Below, in pieces: positions 1-5,363 of a stretch of DNA of 5,363 nt (positions within the stretch are counted from its first letter, which is position 1; each line of letters opens with the position of its first letter). The stretch is from Enterovirga sp. (GTDB lineage Bacteria > Pseudomonadota > Alphaproteobacteria > Rhizobiales > Beijerinckiaceae): positions 1 to 5,363 of the forward strand of contig JAQGJZ010000061.1 of assembly GCA_028290385.1 (NCBI GenBank), read 5' to 3'. The position numbers and the translations under genes are program-made. Below the pieces are notes generated by a model. That model ran no database searches. It was not told the origin of the DNA and saw nothing but the letters and a program-made list of their open reading frames with translations.

Positions 1-335
1 GCCAGGCGATCAAGGCCTGCACGATCCTGGCCGTGCAATGCCAAGGGGCGGACGTTCTCACCATCGAGGGTCTTGCCCAAGGGGCCGAGCTGCATCCGAT
101 GCAGGCGGCGTTCCGCGAGCATCATGGCCTCCAATGCGGGTTCTGCACGCCCGGCATGATCATGACGGCCGTCGACATGGTGAACCGGCTCGGCAACTCC
201 CTCGACGACCACACGATCCGCGAGGAGCTCGAGGGCAATCTCTGCCGCTGCACCGGCTACCACAACATCGTGAAGGCGATCGGGGCCGGCGCCCGCGCCA
301 TGGGCGGGCAGCCGCTGCAGCAAGCAGCCGAATAG
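1..335 (+). CDS. [2Fe-2S] iron-sulfur subunit of a xanthine dehydrogenase/CO dehydrogenase-family molybdenum hydroxylase (CoxS-like), 5' truncated
   Basis: This is the electron-transfer subunit that passes electrons from the molybdenum site toward FAD in the three-subunit molybdenum hydroxylases. The frame is open from base 3 to the TAG at 333-335, giving about 110 residues of a family usually near 150-170. The first in-frame start-like codon (GTG at 33) lies inside conserved sequence, so the true start is upstream of the window. The visible part begins at KACTILAVQ, whose Cys is the last ligand of the plant-ferredoxin-type cluster. The all-helical domain follows, with [22 protein letters not shown] and [10 protein letters not shown], whose four Cys (CGFC, CRC) bind the second [2Fe-2S] cluster. 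The catalytic subunit gene follows on the same strand after a 99-bp gap. Family assignment is very secure. Calling it CoxS is only by similarity, because its partner is a form II type. It is expected to be cytoplasmic, as no export signal is visible in the part present. Confidence 0.96.
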   Translation, partial: QAIKACTILAVQCQGADVLTIEGLAQGAELHPMQAAFREHHGLQCGFCTPGMIMTAVDMVNRLGNSLDDHTIREELEGNLCRCTGYHNIVKAIGAGARAMGGQPLQQAAE

Positions 336-397
336 CCAGGGGGCGACCTCTTCCCCAAGGGCGGGAGGACGTCCCCCGGTCGCAGCAGACTGACAAA

Positions 398-415
398 CCC
401 TCCCGGAGAGGAGGG
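398..415 (+). other. Perfect hairpin between the iron-sulfur and molybdenum subunit genes
   Basis: CCCTCC (398-403) and GGAGGG (410-415) form a perfect 6-bp GC-rich stem with a 6-base loop. It sits 9 bp before the ribosome site of the large subunit gene. There is no T-run, so it does not look like a classical terminator. An mRNA processing, stability or translational role is possible. The rest of the 99-bp gap holds no gene that I can see. Confidence 0.5.
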
Positions 416-424
416 CCTACATTC

Positions 425-430
425 GGAGGA
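425..430 (+). promoter_or_regulatory. Ribosome binding site of the large molybdenum subunit
   Basis: GGAGGA ends 4 bp before the ATG at 435 and only 1 bp before the in-frame GTG at 432. This decides the start in favour of ATG 435. The same 4-bp spacing is seen at the hemolysin III gene. Confidence 0.75.
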
Positions 431-434
431 TGTG

Positions 435-2831
435 ATGGCCGGAACAGGCGTCGGCGCGCGCGTGCAGCGCCTCGAGGACAAGCGGTTCATCACCGGCCGT
501 GGCCGCTACACGGACGACATCAACCGGGACGGCCAACTCCACGCCTGCTTTCTGCGCTCGCCGCATGCGCATGCGCGCATCACGTCGATCGACACCTCGG
601 AGGCCGTGAAGGCGCCGGGCGTCGAGGCGGTCTATACGGGTCGGGACCTGCGCAAGTTCGTGCCCACGTCCGACGACCTGCTCGAGGAAGACGTCGGCGG
701 GCTGATCTGCGGCTGGATGATCCATTCGAAGGATGGCTCGCCCATGAAGGCGGGTGCGCATCCGGCGCTCGCCAAGGACGTCGTCCGCTATGTCGGCGAC
801 CATGTCGCCGTCGTGATCGCGACGACGCTGCGGCAGGCCCAGGACGCCGCCGAGAAGATCGCCGTCACGTACGATGTGCTCCCCGCGGTGGTCGATCCGG
901 CCAAGGCGCAAGGGCCCGGCATGCCGGAGGTGCACGAGGGCATTTCCGGCAACACGGTCTACGAGTGGGAGCTGGGCGACAAGGGCAAGACCGAGGCCGC
1001 GTTCGCGTCCGCCGCGCATGTGACGAGGCTCGACATCGTCAACAACCGGCTGGTGCCGAACCCGATGGAGCCGCGCGCGGCGATCGGCGAATACGACCCG
1101 GGCGAGGAATCGTTCACGCTCCACACCACGAGCCAGAACCCGCATGTCGCGCGCCTGATCCTGTCCGCCTTCGTCGGCCTCGCGCCCGAGCACAAGCTGC
1201 GGGTGGTGGCGCCGGATGTCGGCGGGGGCTTCGGCTCCAAGATCTTCGTTTATGCCGAAGAGGTCGTGTGCCTTTGGGCCGCCCGTCGGCTGAAGCGCCC
1301 GGTCAAATGGAGCTCGGACCGGACGGAGGCGTTCCTCTCCGACGCGCATGGGCGCGACCACGTCACCCGGGCCGAACTCGCGACCGATCAGGACGGCCGC
1401 ATCACCGGTCTCCGCGTGAAGACGATCGCGAATATGGGCGCGTATCTGTCGACCTTCGCGTCCTCCGTCCCGACCTACCTCTACGCGACGCTGCTGTCGG
1501 GCCAGTACGCGATCCCGGCGATCTACGCGGAGGTGGATGCGGTCTACACCAACACCGCTCCCGTCGATGCCTATCGCGGGGCCGGTCGGCCGGAGGCGAC
1601 CTTCGTGGTGGAGCGCCTCGTCGAGGTGACCGCGCGCGAGCTCGGGATGGATCCGGTCGAGTTCCGGCGGCGCAACTTCGTCAAGACCTTCCCGCACCAG
1701 ACGCCCGTGATCATGATGTATGACGGCGGGGATTACGAGGCGGCGCTGGTCAAGGCGCTGCAGCTCGCCGATGTGGCCGGCTTTCCGGCGCGCAGGAGCG
1801 AGAGCCAGCGCCGCGGCAAGCTGCGCGGTCTCGGCTACTCGGCCTATATCGAGGCCTGCGGCATCGCCCCGTCCCAGGCGGTGGGGTCGCTCGGGGCCGG
1901 CGTCGGCCTCTGGGAATCGGCCGAGGTGCGGGTGAACCCGACCGGCAACATCGAGGTGCTGACCGGGTCGCACAGCCACGGCCAGGGCCACGAGACCACG
2001 TTCGCGCAACTCGTGTCCGACCGGCTCGGCGTGCCGATCGAGACCGTCAAGGTCGTGCACGGGGATACCGACAAGGTGCAGTTCGGGATGGGCACCTACG
2101 GGTCCCGCTCGGGCGCGGTCGGCATGTCGGCGATCTCGAAGGCGCTCGACAAGATCGTCGCCAAGGGAAAGAAAGTCGCCGGCCATGTGCTCGAGGCGTC
2201 GGAGACCGACATCGAGTTCAAGGACGGCAAGTTCGGCGTCGCCGGGACGGACAAGGCGATCGACTTCGCCTCGACCGCGCTCCAGGCCTACATCGCGCAC
2301 AAGTTCAACGGGTCCGAGCTCGAGCCCGGCCTGAAGGAGGGCGCGTTCTATGACCCGACGAACTTCACCTTCCCGGCGGGCGTCCATGTCTGCGAGGTGG
2401 AGATCGACCCCGAAACGGGCGTGACCACGGTCGCGAGGTTCACGGCGGTGGACGATTTCGGCAATGTCATCAACCCGATGATCGTCGAGGGCCAGGTGCA
2501 TGGCGGCATCGCCCAGGGCGTCGGGCAGGCGCTGCTGGAAGGCGCGCATTACGACGCCGACGGCCAGCTCGTTACGGCGAGCTTCATGGACTACACGATG
2601 CCGCGCGCGGCGGACCTGCCGGTGCTGGAAGTCGGCATGACGGTTACGCCCGCGCCCTCGAACCCGCTCGGCATGAAGGGCTGCGGCGAGGCCGGGGCGA
2701 TCGCGGCGCCGCCTGCCGTCATCAACGCCGTGACGGACGCTCTGGGGCACGAAGACATCGCCATGCCGGCGACTCCGGCCGCGGTCTGGCGCGCCGCGCA
2801 GCGCGCCCGGATGCCGATGGCCGCGGAGTAG
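435..2831 (+). CDS. Molybdopterin-binding catalytic (large) subunit, xanthine dehydrogenase family, form II CoxL-like
   Basis: This catalytic subunit holds molybdopterin cytosine dinucleotide and hydroxylates or oxidises an unknown substrate. Its 798 residues match the usual CoxL-type length. The N-terminal aldehyde-oxidase/xanthine-dehydrogenase a/b hammerhead domain (about residues 15-130) includes [10 protein letters not shown]. The Mo-binding domain follows: TTSQNPH with the conserved Gln at about 234, GGGFGSK at 263-269, active-site loop AYRGAGR at 379-385, and C-terminal [11 protein letters not shown] with the catalytic Glu at about 752. The end, [11 protein letters not shown], is also typical. 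AYRGAGR lacks the Cys of the AYxCSFR loop that binds copper in true (form I) CO dehydrogenases, so CO oxidation should not be assumed; other hydroxylations (purines, aldehydes, N-heterocycles) are possible. Start: GGAGGA at 425-430 sits 4 bp before ATG 435. GTG 432 is in frame but only 1 bp from that site, so it is less likely. It forms a pair with the [2Fe-2S] gene upstream; no FAD-subunit gene follows. Confidence 0.96.
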   Translation: MAGTGVGARVQRLEDKRFITGRGRYTDDINRDGQLHACFLRSPHAHARITSIDTSEAVKAPGVEAVYTGRDLRKFVPTSDDLLEEDVGGLICGWMIHSKDGSPMKAGAHPALAKDVVRYVGDHVAVVIATTLRQAQDAAEKIAVTYDVLPAVVDPAKAQGPGMPEVHEGISGNTVYEWELGDKGKTEAAFASAAHVTRLDIVNNRLVPNPMEPRAAIGEYDPGEESFTLHTTSQNPHVARLILSAFVGLAPEHKLRVVAPDVGGGFGSKIFVYAEEVVCLWAARRLKRPVKWSSDRTEAFLSDAHGRDHVTRAELATDQDGRITGLRVKTIANMGAYLSTFASSVPTYLYATLLSGQYAIPAIYAEVDAVYTNTAPVDAYRGAGRPEATFVVERLVEVTARELGMDPVEFRRRNFVKTFPHQTPVIMMYDGGDYEAALVKALQLADVAGFPARRSESQRRGKLRGLGYSAYIEACGIAPSQAVGSLGAGVGLWESAEVRVNPTGNIEVLTGSHSHGQGHETTFAQLVSDRLGVPIETVKVVHGDTDKVQFGMGTYGSRSGAVGMSAISKALDKIVAKGKKVAGHVLEASETDIEFKDGKFGVAGTDKAIDFASTALQAYIAHKFNGSELEPGLKEGAFYDPTNFTFPAGVHVCEVEIDPETGVTTVARFTAVDDFGNVINPMIVEGQVHGGIAQGVGQALLEGAHYDADGQLVTASFMDYTMPRAADLPVLEVGMTVTPAPSNPLGMKGCGEAGAIAAPPAVINAVTDALGHEDIAMPATPAAVWRAAQRARMPMAAE

Positions 2832-2843
2832 GGAACCAACCGG

Positions 2844-2876
2844 CATGCTGGCTCCATTCCGGGATGGCCAGTCATG
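2844..2876 (+). repeat. Imperfect palindrome downstream of the molybdenum subunit gene
   Basis: CATG-CTGGC-(TC)-CAT pairs with ATG-GCCAG-(T)-CATG around a TCCGGG loop. This gives 12 paired bases broken by a 2-base and a 1-base bulge, 12 bp after the stop codon. No T-run follows, so a factor-independent terminator is not well supported. It could act as a 3'-end stabiliser, a transcription roadblock or an interspersed palindromic repeat. Confidence 0.5.
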
Positions 2877-2900
2877 GTTCTGACAGCTTCGCTGTGAATC
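2876..2900 (+). repeat. Second hairpin in the spacer before the hemolysin III gene
   Basis: GGTTC-(TG)-ACAGC pairs with GCTGT-GAATC around a TTC loop. That is ten pairs including one G-T pair, with a 2-base bulge. It directly abuts the preceding palindrome, sharing base 2876, and is flanked by TCATGG at 2872-2877 and 2899-2904. The two hairpins fill most of the 97-bp spacer. Confidence 0.5.
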
Positions 2901-2919
2901 ATGGCTGCCTGAACCCGGC

Positions 2920-2924
2920 AGGAG
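2920..2924 (+). promoter_or_regulatory. Ribosome binding site of the hemolysin III gene
   Basis: AGGAG lies 4 bp before the ATG at 2929 and supports that start. Confidence 0.7.
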
Positions 2925-2928
2925 CCGC

Positions 2929-3603
2929 ATGACCGACCACGACGGACGTCCGCTTCACATCACCTGGAACTACACCAGGGCGGAGATGATCGCCGACGCC
3001 GTCGTGCATGGGATCGGAATCGCGTTCGGGGTGATCGGCGGCGCGGCCATCATCGTTCTCGCGGCGGTGTTCGCCGGCTGGGCGCAACTCGCCGCTGTCA
3101 CGGTCTATGCGATCGGGCTCGTCGCCCTGCTGTCCGTCTCGGCCGCCTACAACCTCTGGCCGGTCTCCCGGACGAAGTGGCTTCTGCGCCGCTTCGACCA
3201 TGCTCTGATCTACGTGCTCATCGCGGCCACTTACACGCCCTTCATCACGCGTTTTCCGCACGGGTTCGATCGCTATGCGCTCCTGTTCGGCGTCTGGGCC
3301 GTCGCGCTCGGCGGGGCCGCCCTCAAAGTTGCGCTCCCCGGCCGCTTCGACCGGCTCTCGATCGCCCTGTGCATCCTGCTCGGGATGAGCGGCGGGCTCG
3401 CCTGGAACACGATCTCGGCGGCGCTGCCGCCCTCGACGGTCTGGCTGATGGTCGCCGGCGGCTCGGTCTACGTGGCCGGCGTGATCTTCCACGTCTGGCA
3501 AGGCCTGCGCTTCCAGAACGCGGTCTGGCACGCCTTCGTGCTGGTCGCGAGCATGCTGTTCTACTCGGCGGTGCTCGACGGCGTGGTCTTCGTCGAGGTC
3601 TGA
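2929..3603 (+). CDS. Hemolysin III (HlyIII/PAQR/YqfA) family integral membrane protein with a variant metal site
   Basis: This 224-residue polytopic inner-membrane protein is of normal length for bacterial hemolysin III proteins. About seven hydrophobic segments are visible (near residues 25-47, 52-76, 92-106, 116-134, 143-163, 170-190 and 198-222). Family landmarks are E19-x7-H27 before helix 1, S71-AAY-N75 in helix 2, FDHALIY with D90, TYTPF at 101-105, and N197-AVW-H201 in the last helix. PAQR proteins normally bind zinc through a His in SxxxH and two His in HxxxH. Here the first and second are Asn and only H201 and D90 remain. Haemolysis was inferred from early work on one Bacillus homologue; the cellular role is uncertain and may involve membrane lipid homeostasis. 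The start is supported by AGGAG at 2920-2924, 4 bp before the ATG. The gene lies 97 bp after the molybdenum subunit, and its 3' end overlaps the opposite-strand racemase-like gene by 43 bp. No functional link to the molybdoenzyme is evident. Confidence 0.92.
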   Translation: MTDHDGRPLHITWNYTRAEMIADAVVHGIGIAFGVIGGAAIIVLAAVFAGWAQLAAVTVYAIGLVALLSVSAAYNLWPVSRTKWLLRRFDHALIYVLIAATYTPFITRFPHGFDRYALLFGVWAVALGGAALKVALPGRFDRLSIALCILLGMSGGLAWNTISAALPPSTVWLMVAGGSVYVAGVIFHVWQGLRFQNAVWHAFVLVASMLFYSAVLDGVVFVEV

Positions 3604-4289
3604 GCCGACGAGAGCGGCACGCGCCCGCTGGCGAGATCCGCCAGGAGCGCCACGTGCACGTCGAGCGCGTCGATGACCGGATAGCCCGTGTCACGGCCGT
3701 CGAAAGCGAGGTTGAGGTCCGTGCCCGCGAGGACGACCGCGTCCGCGCCCGCGTCGATCATCCGTTGCCCTGCACCGATGAAGAGGTCGCGCTGCCCGGG
3801 CGAGCAAACCCCCGCAACGGCAACCTCCTGGTAGGCCTGGCCGATCGTGTCGATCTCGTCATCGAGCGCGAGGGCCTCCGTGGCCGCGAGCTGGCCGTAG
3901 AGCCGGGTCCGCATCACCACGCGCGTGCCCAGAAGGCCGATCCGCTTAATGCCGTTTTGGACGAAGAACCGATCGAGCGGCGCGACGCCCGAGATCAGCG
4001 GCAGGGGCGAGATCGCGGCGAGTTCGTCGAAGCAGAAATGCGCCCCGAGCGAGGTGATGGCGGCGCAATCGCACCCGGCGCGATGCAGCCGCTCGAGCAG
4101 CGGCAGGAAGGCGCGGGCTTGCTCGTAGCGCCGATCGGCTAGGTTGTTCCGAATCAGCTCCTGGATGTCGCCGTGAACGATCGTGAGGTCGAGCTTCGCT
4201 CCCGCGCGCTCAGCCACGGCCGCGCTGAGGCGCTGATAATAGACGATGGTCGCGGCGACCCCGATGCCGCCGATCAGTCCGATATGCAT
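3561..4289 (-). CDS. Aspartate/glutamate racemase-fold protein lacking both canonical catalytic cysteines
   Basis: This 242-residue protein matches the two-domain Asp/Glu/hydantoin racemase superfamily in length and layout. It has the N-terminal loop GLIGGIGVAATIVYY (residues 4-18), the first active-site strand GCDCAAITSLGAH (72-84), the second-domain strand KRIGLLGT (115-122), and the second active-site segment GADAVVLAGTDLNL (181-194). Aligned to the usual GxDxIxIxCNTAH and GADxVxLGCTE, the two catalytic Cys positions hold Ser80 and Gly189, while His84 and Thr190 are kept. Ordinary two-base Cys racemisation is therefore doubtful, and a lyase, isomerase, ligand-binding or otherwise changed role is possible. 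It starts 11 bp after the MocA-like stop on the same strand, so it is probably co-transcribed. The upstream ribosome site is weak (GAGA about 9 bp before ATG). Its last 13 or so residues (STKTTPSSTAE end) are low-complexity and are encoded opposite the hemolysin III 3' end. Fold assignment is fairly sure; substrate is unknown. Confidence 0.85.
   Translation of the reverse strand: MHIGLIGGIGVAATIVYYQRLSAAVAERAGAKLDLTIVHGDIQELIRNNLADRRYEQARAFLPLLERLHRAGCDCAAITSLGAHFCFDELAAISPLPLISGVAPLDRFFVQNGIKRIGLLGTRVVMRTRLYGQLAATEALALDDEIDTIGQAYQEVAVAGVCSPGQRDLFIGAGQRMIDAGADAVVLAGTDLNLAFDGRDTGYPVIDALDVHVALLADLASGRVPLSSAQTSTKTTPSSTAE
3621..3650 (+). other. Hairpin just past the hemolysin III stop, inside the opposite racemase-like gene
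   Basis: CTGGCG (3628-3633) pairs perfectly with CGCCAG (3639-3644) around AGATC. Outer GCGC arms (3621-3624 and 3647-3650) could extend it across a small internal loop. It begins 17 bp after the hemolysin III stop. It lies in coding sequence of the opposite gene and lacks a T-run, so a terminator role is only a possibility. Confidence 0.3.
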
Positions 4290-4300
4290 GCTGCCGTTTC

Positions 4301-4906
4301 TCAGGATTGCGAGTGCGCCGCTTGGCTTGCGAGAGCCGCGGGCGTGTCGACGTCGAACAGGACGGCCGGGTCGTCCGCGGACAGCTCGACGACGTCGGGA
4401 CGCTGCTTGAGCAGCGGACCCGCCCCCGCATCGCCCACAAGGTGGGCGATGTCAGCCGAGAGCCGGCGCGAGAGCAGAACCGGGTTCCCCCGCCGTCCCC
4501 CCGCGACCGGGACGACGGCGCTCGGCCGGCCGGCATCCTCCCAGGCGCCGACCAGCCGGTCGAGCAGGGCAGGGGTGACGCCAGGCATGTCGCCGAGAAG
4601 GATGATCGCTGCCGCGGAGGCGGCGGGCAGGGCCGCGAAGCCGGCCTTGAGCGAGGTGGACAGGCCGTCCGCGTAATCGGGGTTGGCGACGAAGATCACC
4701 GGGAGGTCGGCCAGGGCCGCCCGGATCTCCGCCTCCCGATGGCCCAGGACCACGAGGGTCGGGAGCTCCGCCCCAAGCGCGGCCTCGACCGCATGGCGCA
4801 CCAGCGGCTTTCCGCCGAACGGGGCGAGGAGCTTCGGGCTCTCGCCGAACCGCGTGCCCCGCCCGGCCGCGAGCACGATGGCGGCGACGGCGGATGCCGC
4901 GCTCAC
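4301..4906 (-). CDS. mocA: MocA-like molybdenum cofactor cytidylyltransferase (NTP transferase domain)
   Basis: This is a likely CTP:molybdopterin cytidylyltransferase, which converts Mo-molybdopterin to the cytosine dinucleotide form used by xanthine dehydrogenase/CO dehydrogenase-type enzymes. Its 201 residues are the normal single-domain length. The nucleotide-binding N-terminus reads IVLAAGRGTRFG (10-21) followed by PKLL (24-27). LAAG, rather than the LAGG of guanylyl-transferring MobA, favours CTP. NPDYADGLSTSL (75-86) and the metal-binding LLGDMPG (103-109) are typical of the MocA branch. The start is GTG at 4906, whose bases form GTGA with the stop of the upstream molybdopterin-binding gene, suggesting translational coupling. 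Related alphaproteobacterial proteins often carry both domains in one chain. The racemase-like gene follows after 11 bp. The molybdenum hydroxylase subunits at the left of the window are a plausible client. Nucleotide specificity is inferred, and other small-molecule nucleotidyltransferase roles are not excluded. Confidence 0.88.
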   Translation of the reverse strand: MSAASAVAAIVLAAGRGTRFGESPKLLAPFGGKPLVRHAVEAALGAELPTLVVLGHREAEIRAALADLPVIFVANPDYADGLSTSLKAGFAALPAASAAAIILLGDMPGVTPALLDRLVGAWEDAGRPSAVVPVAGGRRGNPVLLSRRLSADIAHLVGDAGAGPLLKQRPDVVELSADDPAVLFDVDTPAALASQAAHSQS

Positions 4907-5363
4907 GCGTGCTCGGCGCCTTCGCCGCCTTCGCGAGGCTGCCCGCGCGACACGATCTCCATGAGAAGGCCGCCGACCCCGAGCTTCGTGATGTCGGCCC
5001 GGGTCACCGGGATGCCGGCAAGCAGCCGCTGCAGCACCCAGTCGAACCCGTTTTCCTTCGGCGAGCGCGCGCAGCCCGGAGCGCCGATCACCGGCTTCGG
5101 GCCGATGCGGCCGACGAGGAGCAGGTTTCCCGGGTCCACGGGCATGCCGAAATGCTCGACCCGCCCCCCAGCCGCCTCGATGGCGGACGGGATCACGTCG
5201 GCGCGGTCGGCGATGGCGGAGGCGCCGAAGACGACGATCAGCTCGGCATCGCCGGCCGCCTGGTCCCGCAGCGCGGCCGCGAGGGCGTCTGCGTCGTGGC
5301 CACAGGACGCGTCGGCGACGACCGTGGCGCCGGCCGGCGCGAGCCGTTCTCCGAGGGTCGCGA
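4903..5363 (-). CDS. Molybdopterin-binding (MoCF_biosynth/MoeA-MogA-like) protein, 5' truncated by the window edge
   Basis: The reading frame is open from the right edge (first full codon at 5361) to the TGA at 4905-4903, giving 152 residues of the C-terminal part. The GTG at 5196 (Val-Ile-Pro) is internal and not a credible start, because conserved sequence precedes it. The visible part contains LIVVFGASAIADRADVIP, corresponding to the GG-S-x-DR-D-x-P loop of molybdopterin-binding domains, then GMPVDPGNLLLVG, GAPGCARSPKENGFDWVL (the GxPG segment), and a terminal region LGVGGLLMEI. These match the MoCF-type domain found joined to, or beside, MocA-like cytidylyltransferases in alphaproteobacteria. 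Its presumed task is binding or transferring molybdopterin during cofactor insertion or cytidylation. The C-terminal tail is Gly/Glu-rich. It overlaps the MocA-like start by 4 bp (GTGA). The N-terminal part is not in the window, so domain content there is unknown. Confidence 0.85.
   Translation of the reverse strand, partial: ATLGERLAPAGATVVADASCGHDADALAAALRDQAAGDAELIVVFGASAIADRADVIPSAIEAAGGRVEHFGMPVDPGNLLLVGRIGPKPVIGAPGCARSPKENGFDWVLQRLLAGIPVTRADITKLGVGGLLMEIVSRGQPREGGEGAEHA

Noticed and set aside
366..376. GGACGTCC palindrome as an operator
   Set aside because: An 8-bp perfect palindrome in GC-rich DNA has no room for a loop and no second copy nearby, so there is not enough to claim a binding site.
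38..1723. A 561-codon plus-strand frame spanning both molybdenum hydroxylase subunit genes
   Set aside because: It is out of frame with two strongly conserved proteins, is extremely Arg/Gly/Ala-rich, and crosses the intergenic gap. It is a GC-bias artefact.
417..2930. An 837-codon open frame antisense to the whole molybdenum subunit gene, longer than the gene itself
   Set aside because: Its codons are exact reverse complements of the sense codons, so only sense TTA, CTA or TCA would interrupt it, and GC-rich genomes avoid these. The product is Arg/His/Asp-rich with no recognisable domain.
2899..3531. Minus-strand frame opposite hemolysin III
   Set aside because: It is in codon register with the real gene, has a charged low-complexity product, and overlaps a well-supported membrane protein.
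3177..4142. A 321-codon plus-strand frame across the hemolysin III/racemase junction
   Set aside because: It overlaps two recognised genes in other frames and its product is Arg-rich with no family resemblance.
4173..4676. Plus-strand frame opposite the racemase-like and MocA-like genes
   Set aside because: It is a shadow of two conserved genes, with no convincing ribosome site and a low-complexity product.
5194..5196. GTG as the start of the molybdopterin-binding gene
   Set aside because: Family-typical sequence (LIVVFGASAIADRAD) continues in frame upstream to the window edge, so this Val is internal.

Overview
The window is GC-rich, densely coding bacterial DNA with two converging gene groups. 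Gene content, composition and protein style fit an alphaproteobacterium, most likely Hyphomicrobiales (Methylobacterium/Bradyrhizobium-like). This placement is inferred from recognised protein families, not from a marker gene.

Plus strand (1-3603): the 3' part of a [2Fe-2S] subunit gene; a complete 798-residue molybdopterin-binding catalytic subunit of the xanthine dehydrogenase/aerobic CO dehydrogenase family; then, after a 97-bp spacer with two hairpins, a hemolysin III/PAQR-type integral membrane protein. The catalytic subunit carries AYRGAGR at its active-site loop. That is the form II (CoxL-like) signature, not the AYxCSFR of proven CO dehydrogenases, so its true substrate is open. No FAD subunit gene lies in the window.

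Minus strand (5363-3561, reading leftward): the 3' part of a molybdopterin-binding (MoCF-type) protein, a MocA-like molybdenum cofactor cytidylyltransferase joined to it by a 4-bp GTGA overlap, and, 11 bp further on, an aspartate/glutamate-racemase-fold protein. The racemase-like gene runs 43 bp into the 3' end of the hemolysin III gene, tail to tail.

Functional link: hydroxylases of this family use molybdopterin cytosine dinucleotide, which MocA-type enzymes make. The left group therefore encodes an apoenzyme and the right group probably helps make or handle its cofactor. The two accessory genes are the oddest. The hemolysin III protein has Asn at two of the three usual zinc-ligand His positions, and the racemase-fold protein has Ser and Gly at its two catalytic Cys positions. 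No mobile elements, RNA genes or CRISPR arrays were seen, and no non-coding stretch exceeds 100 bp.
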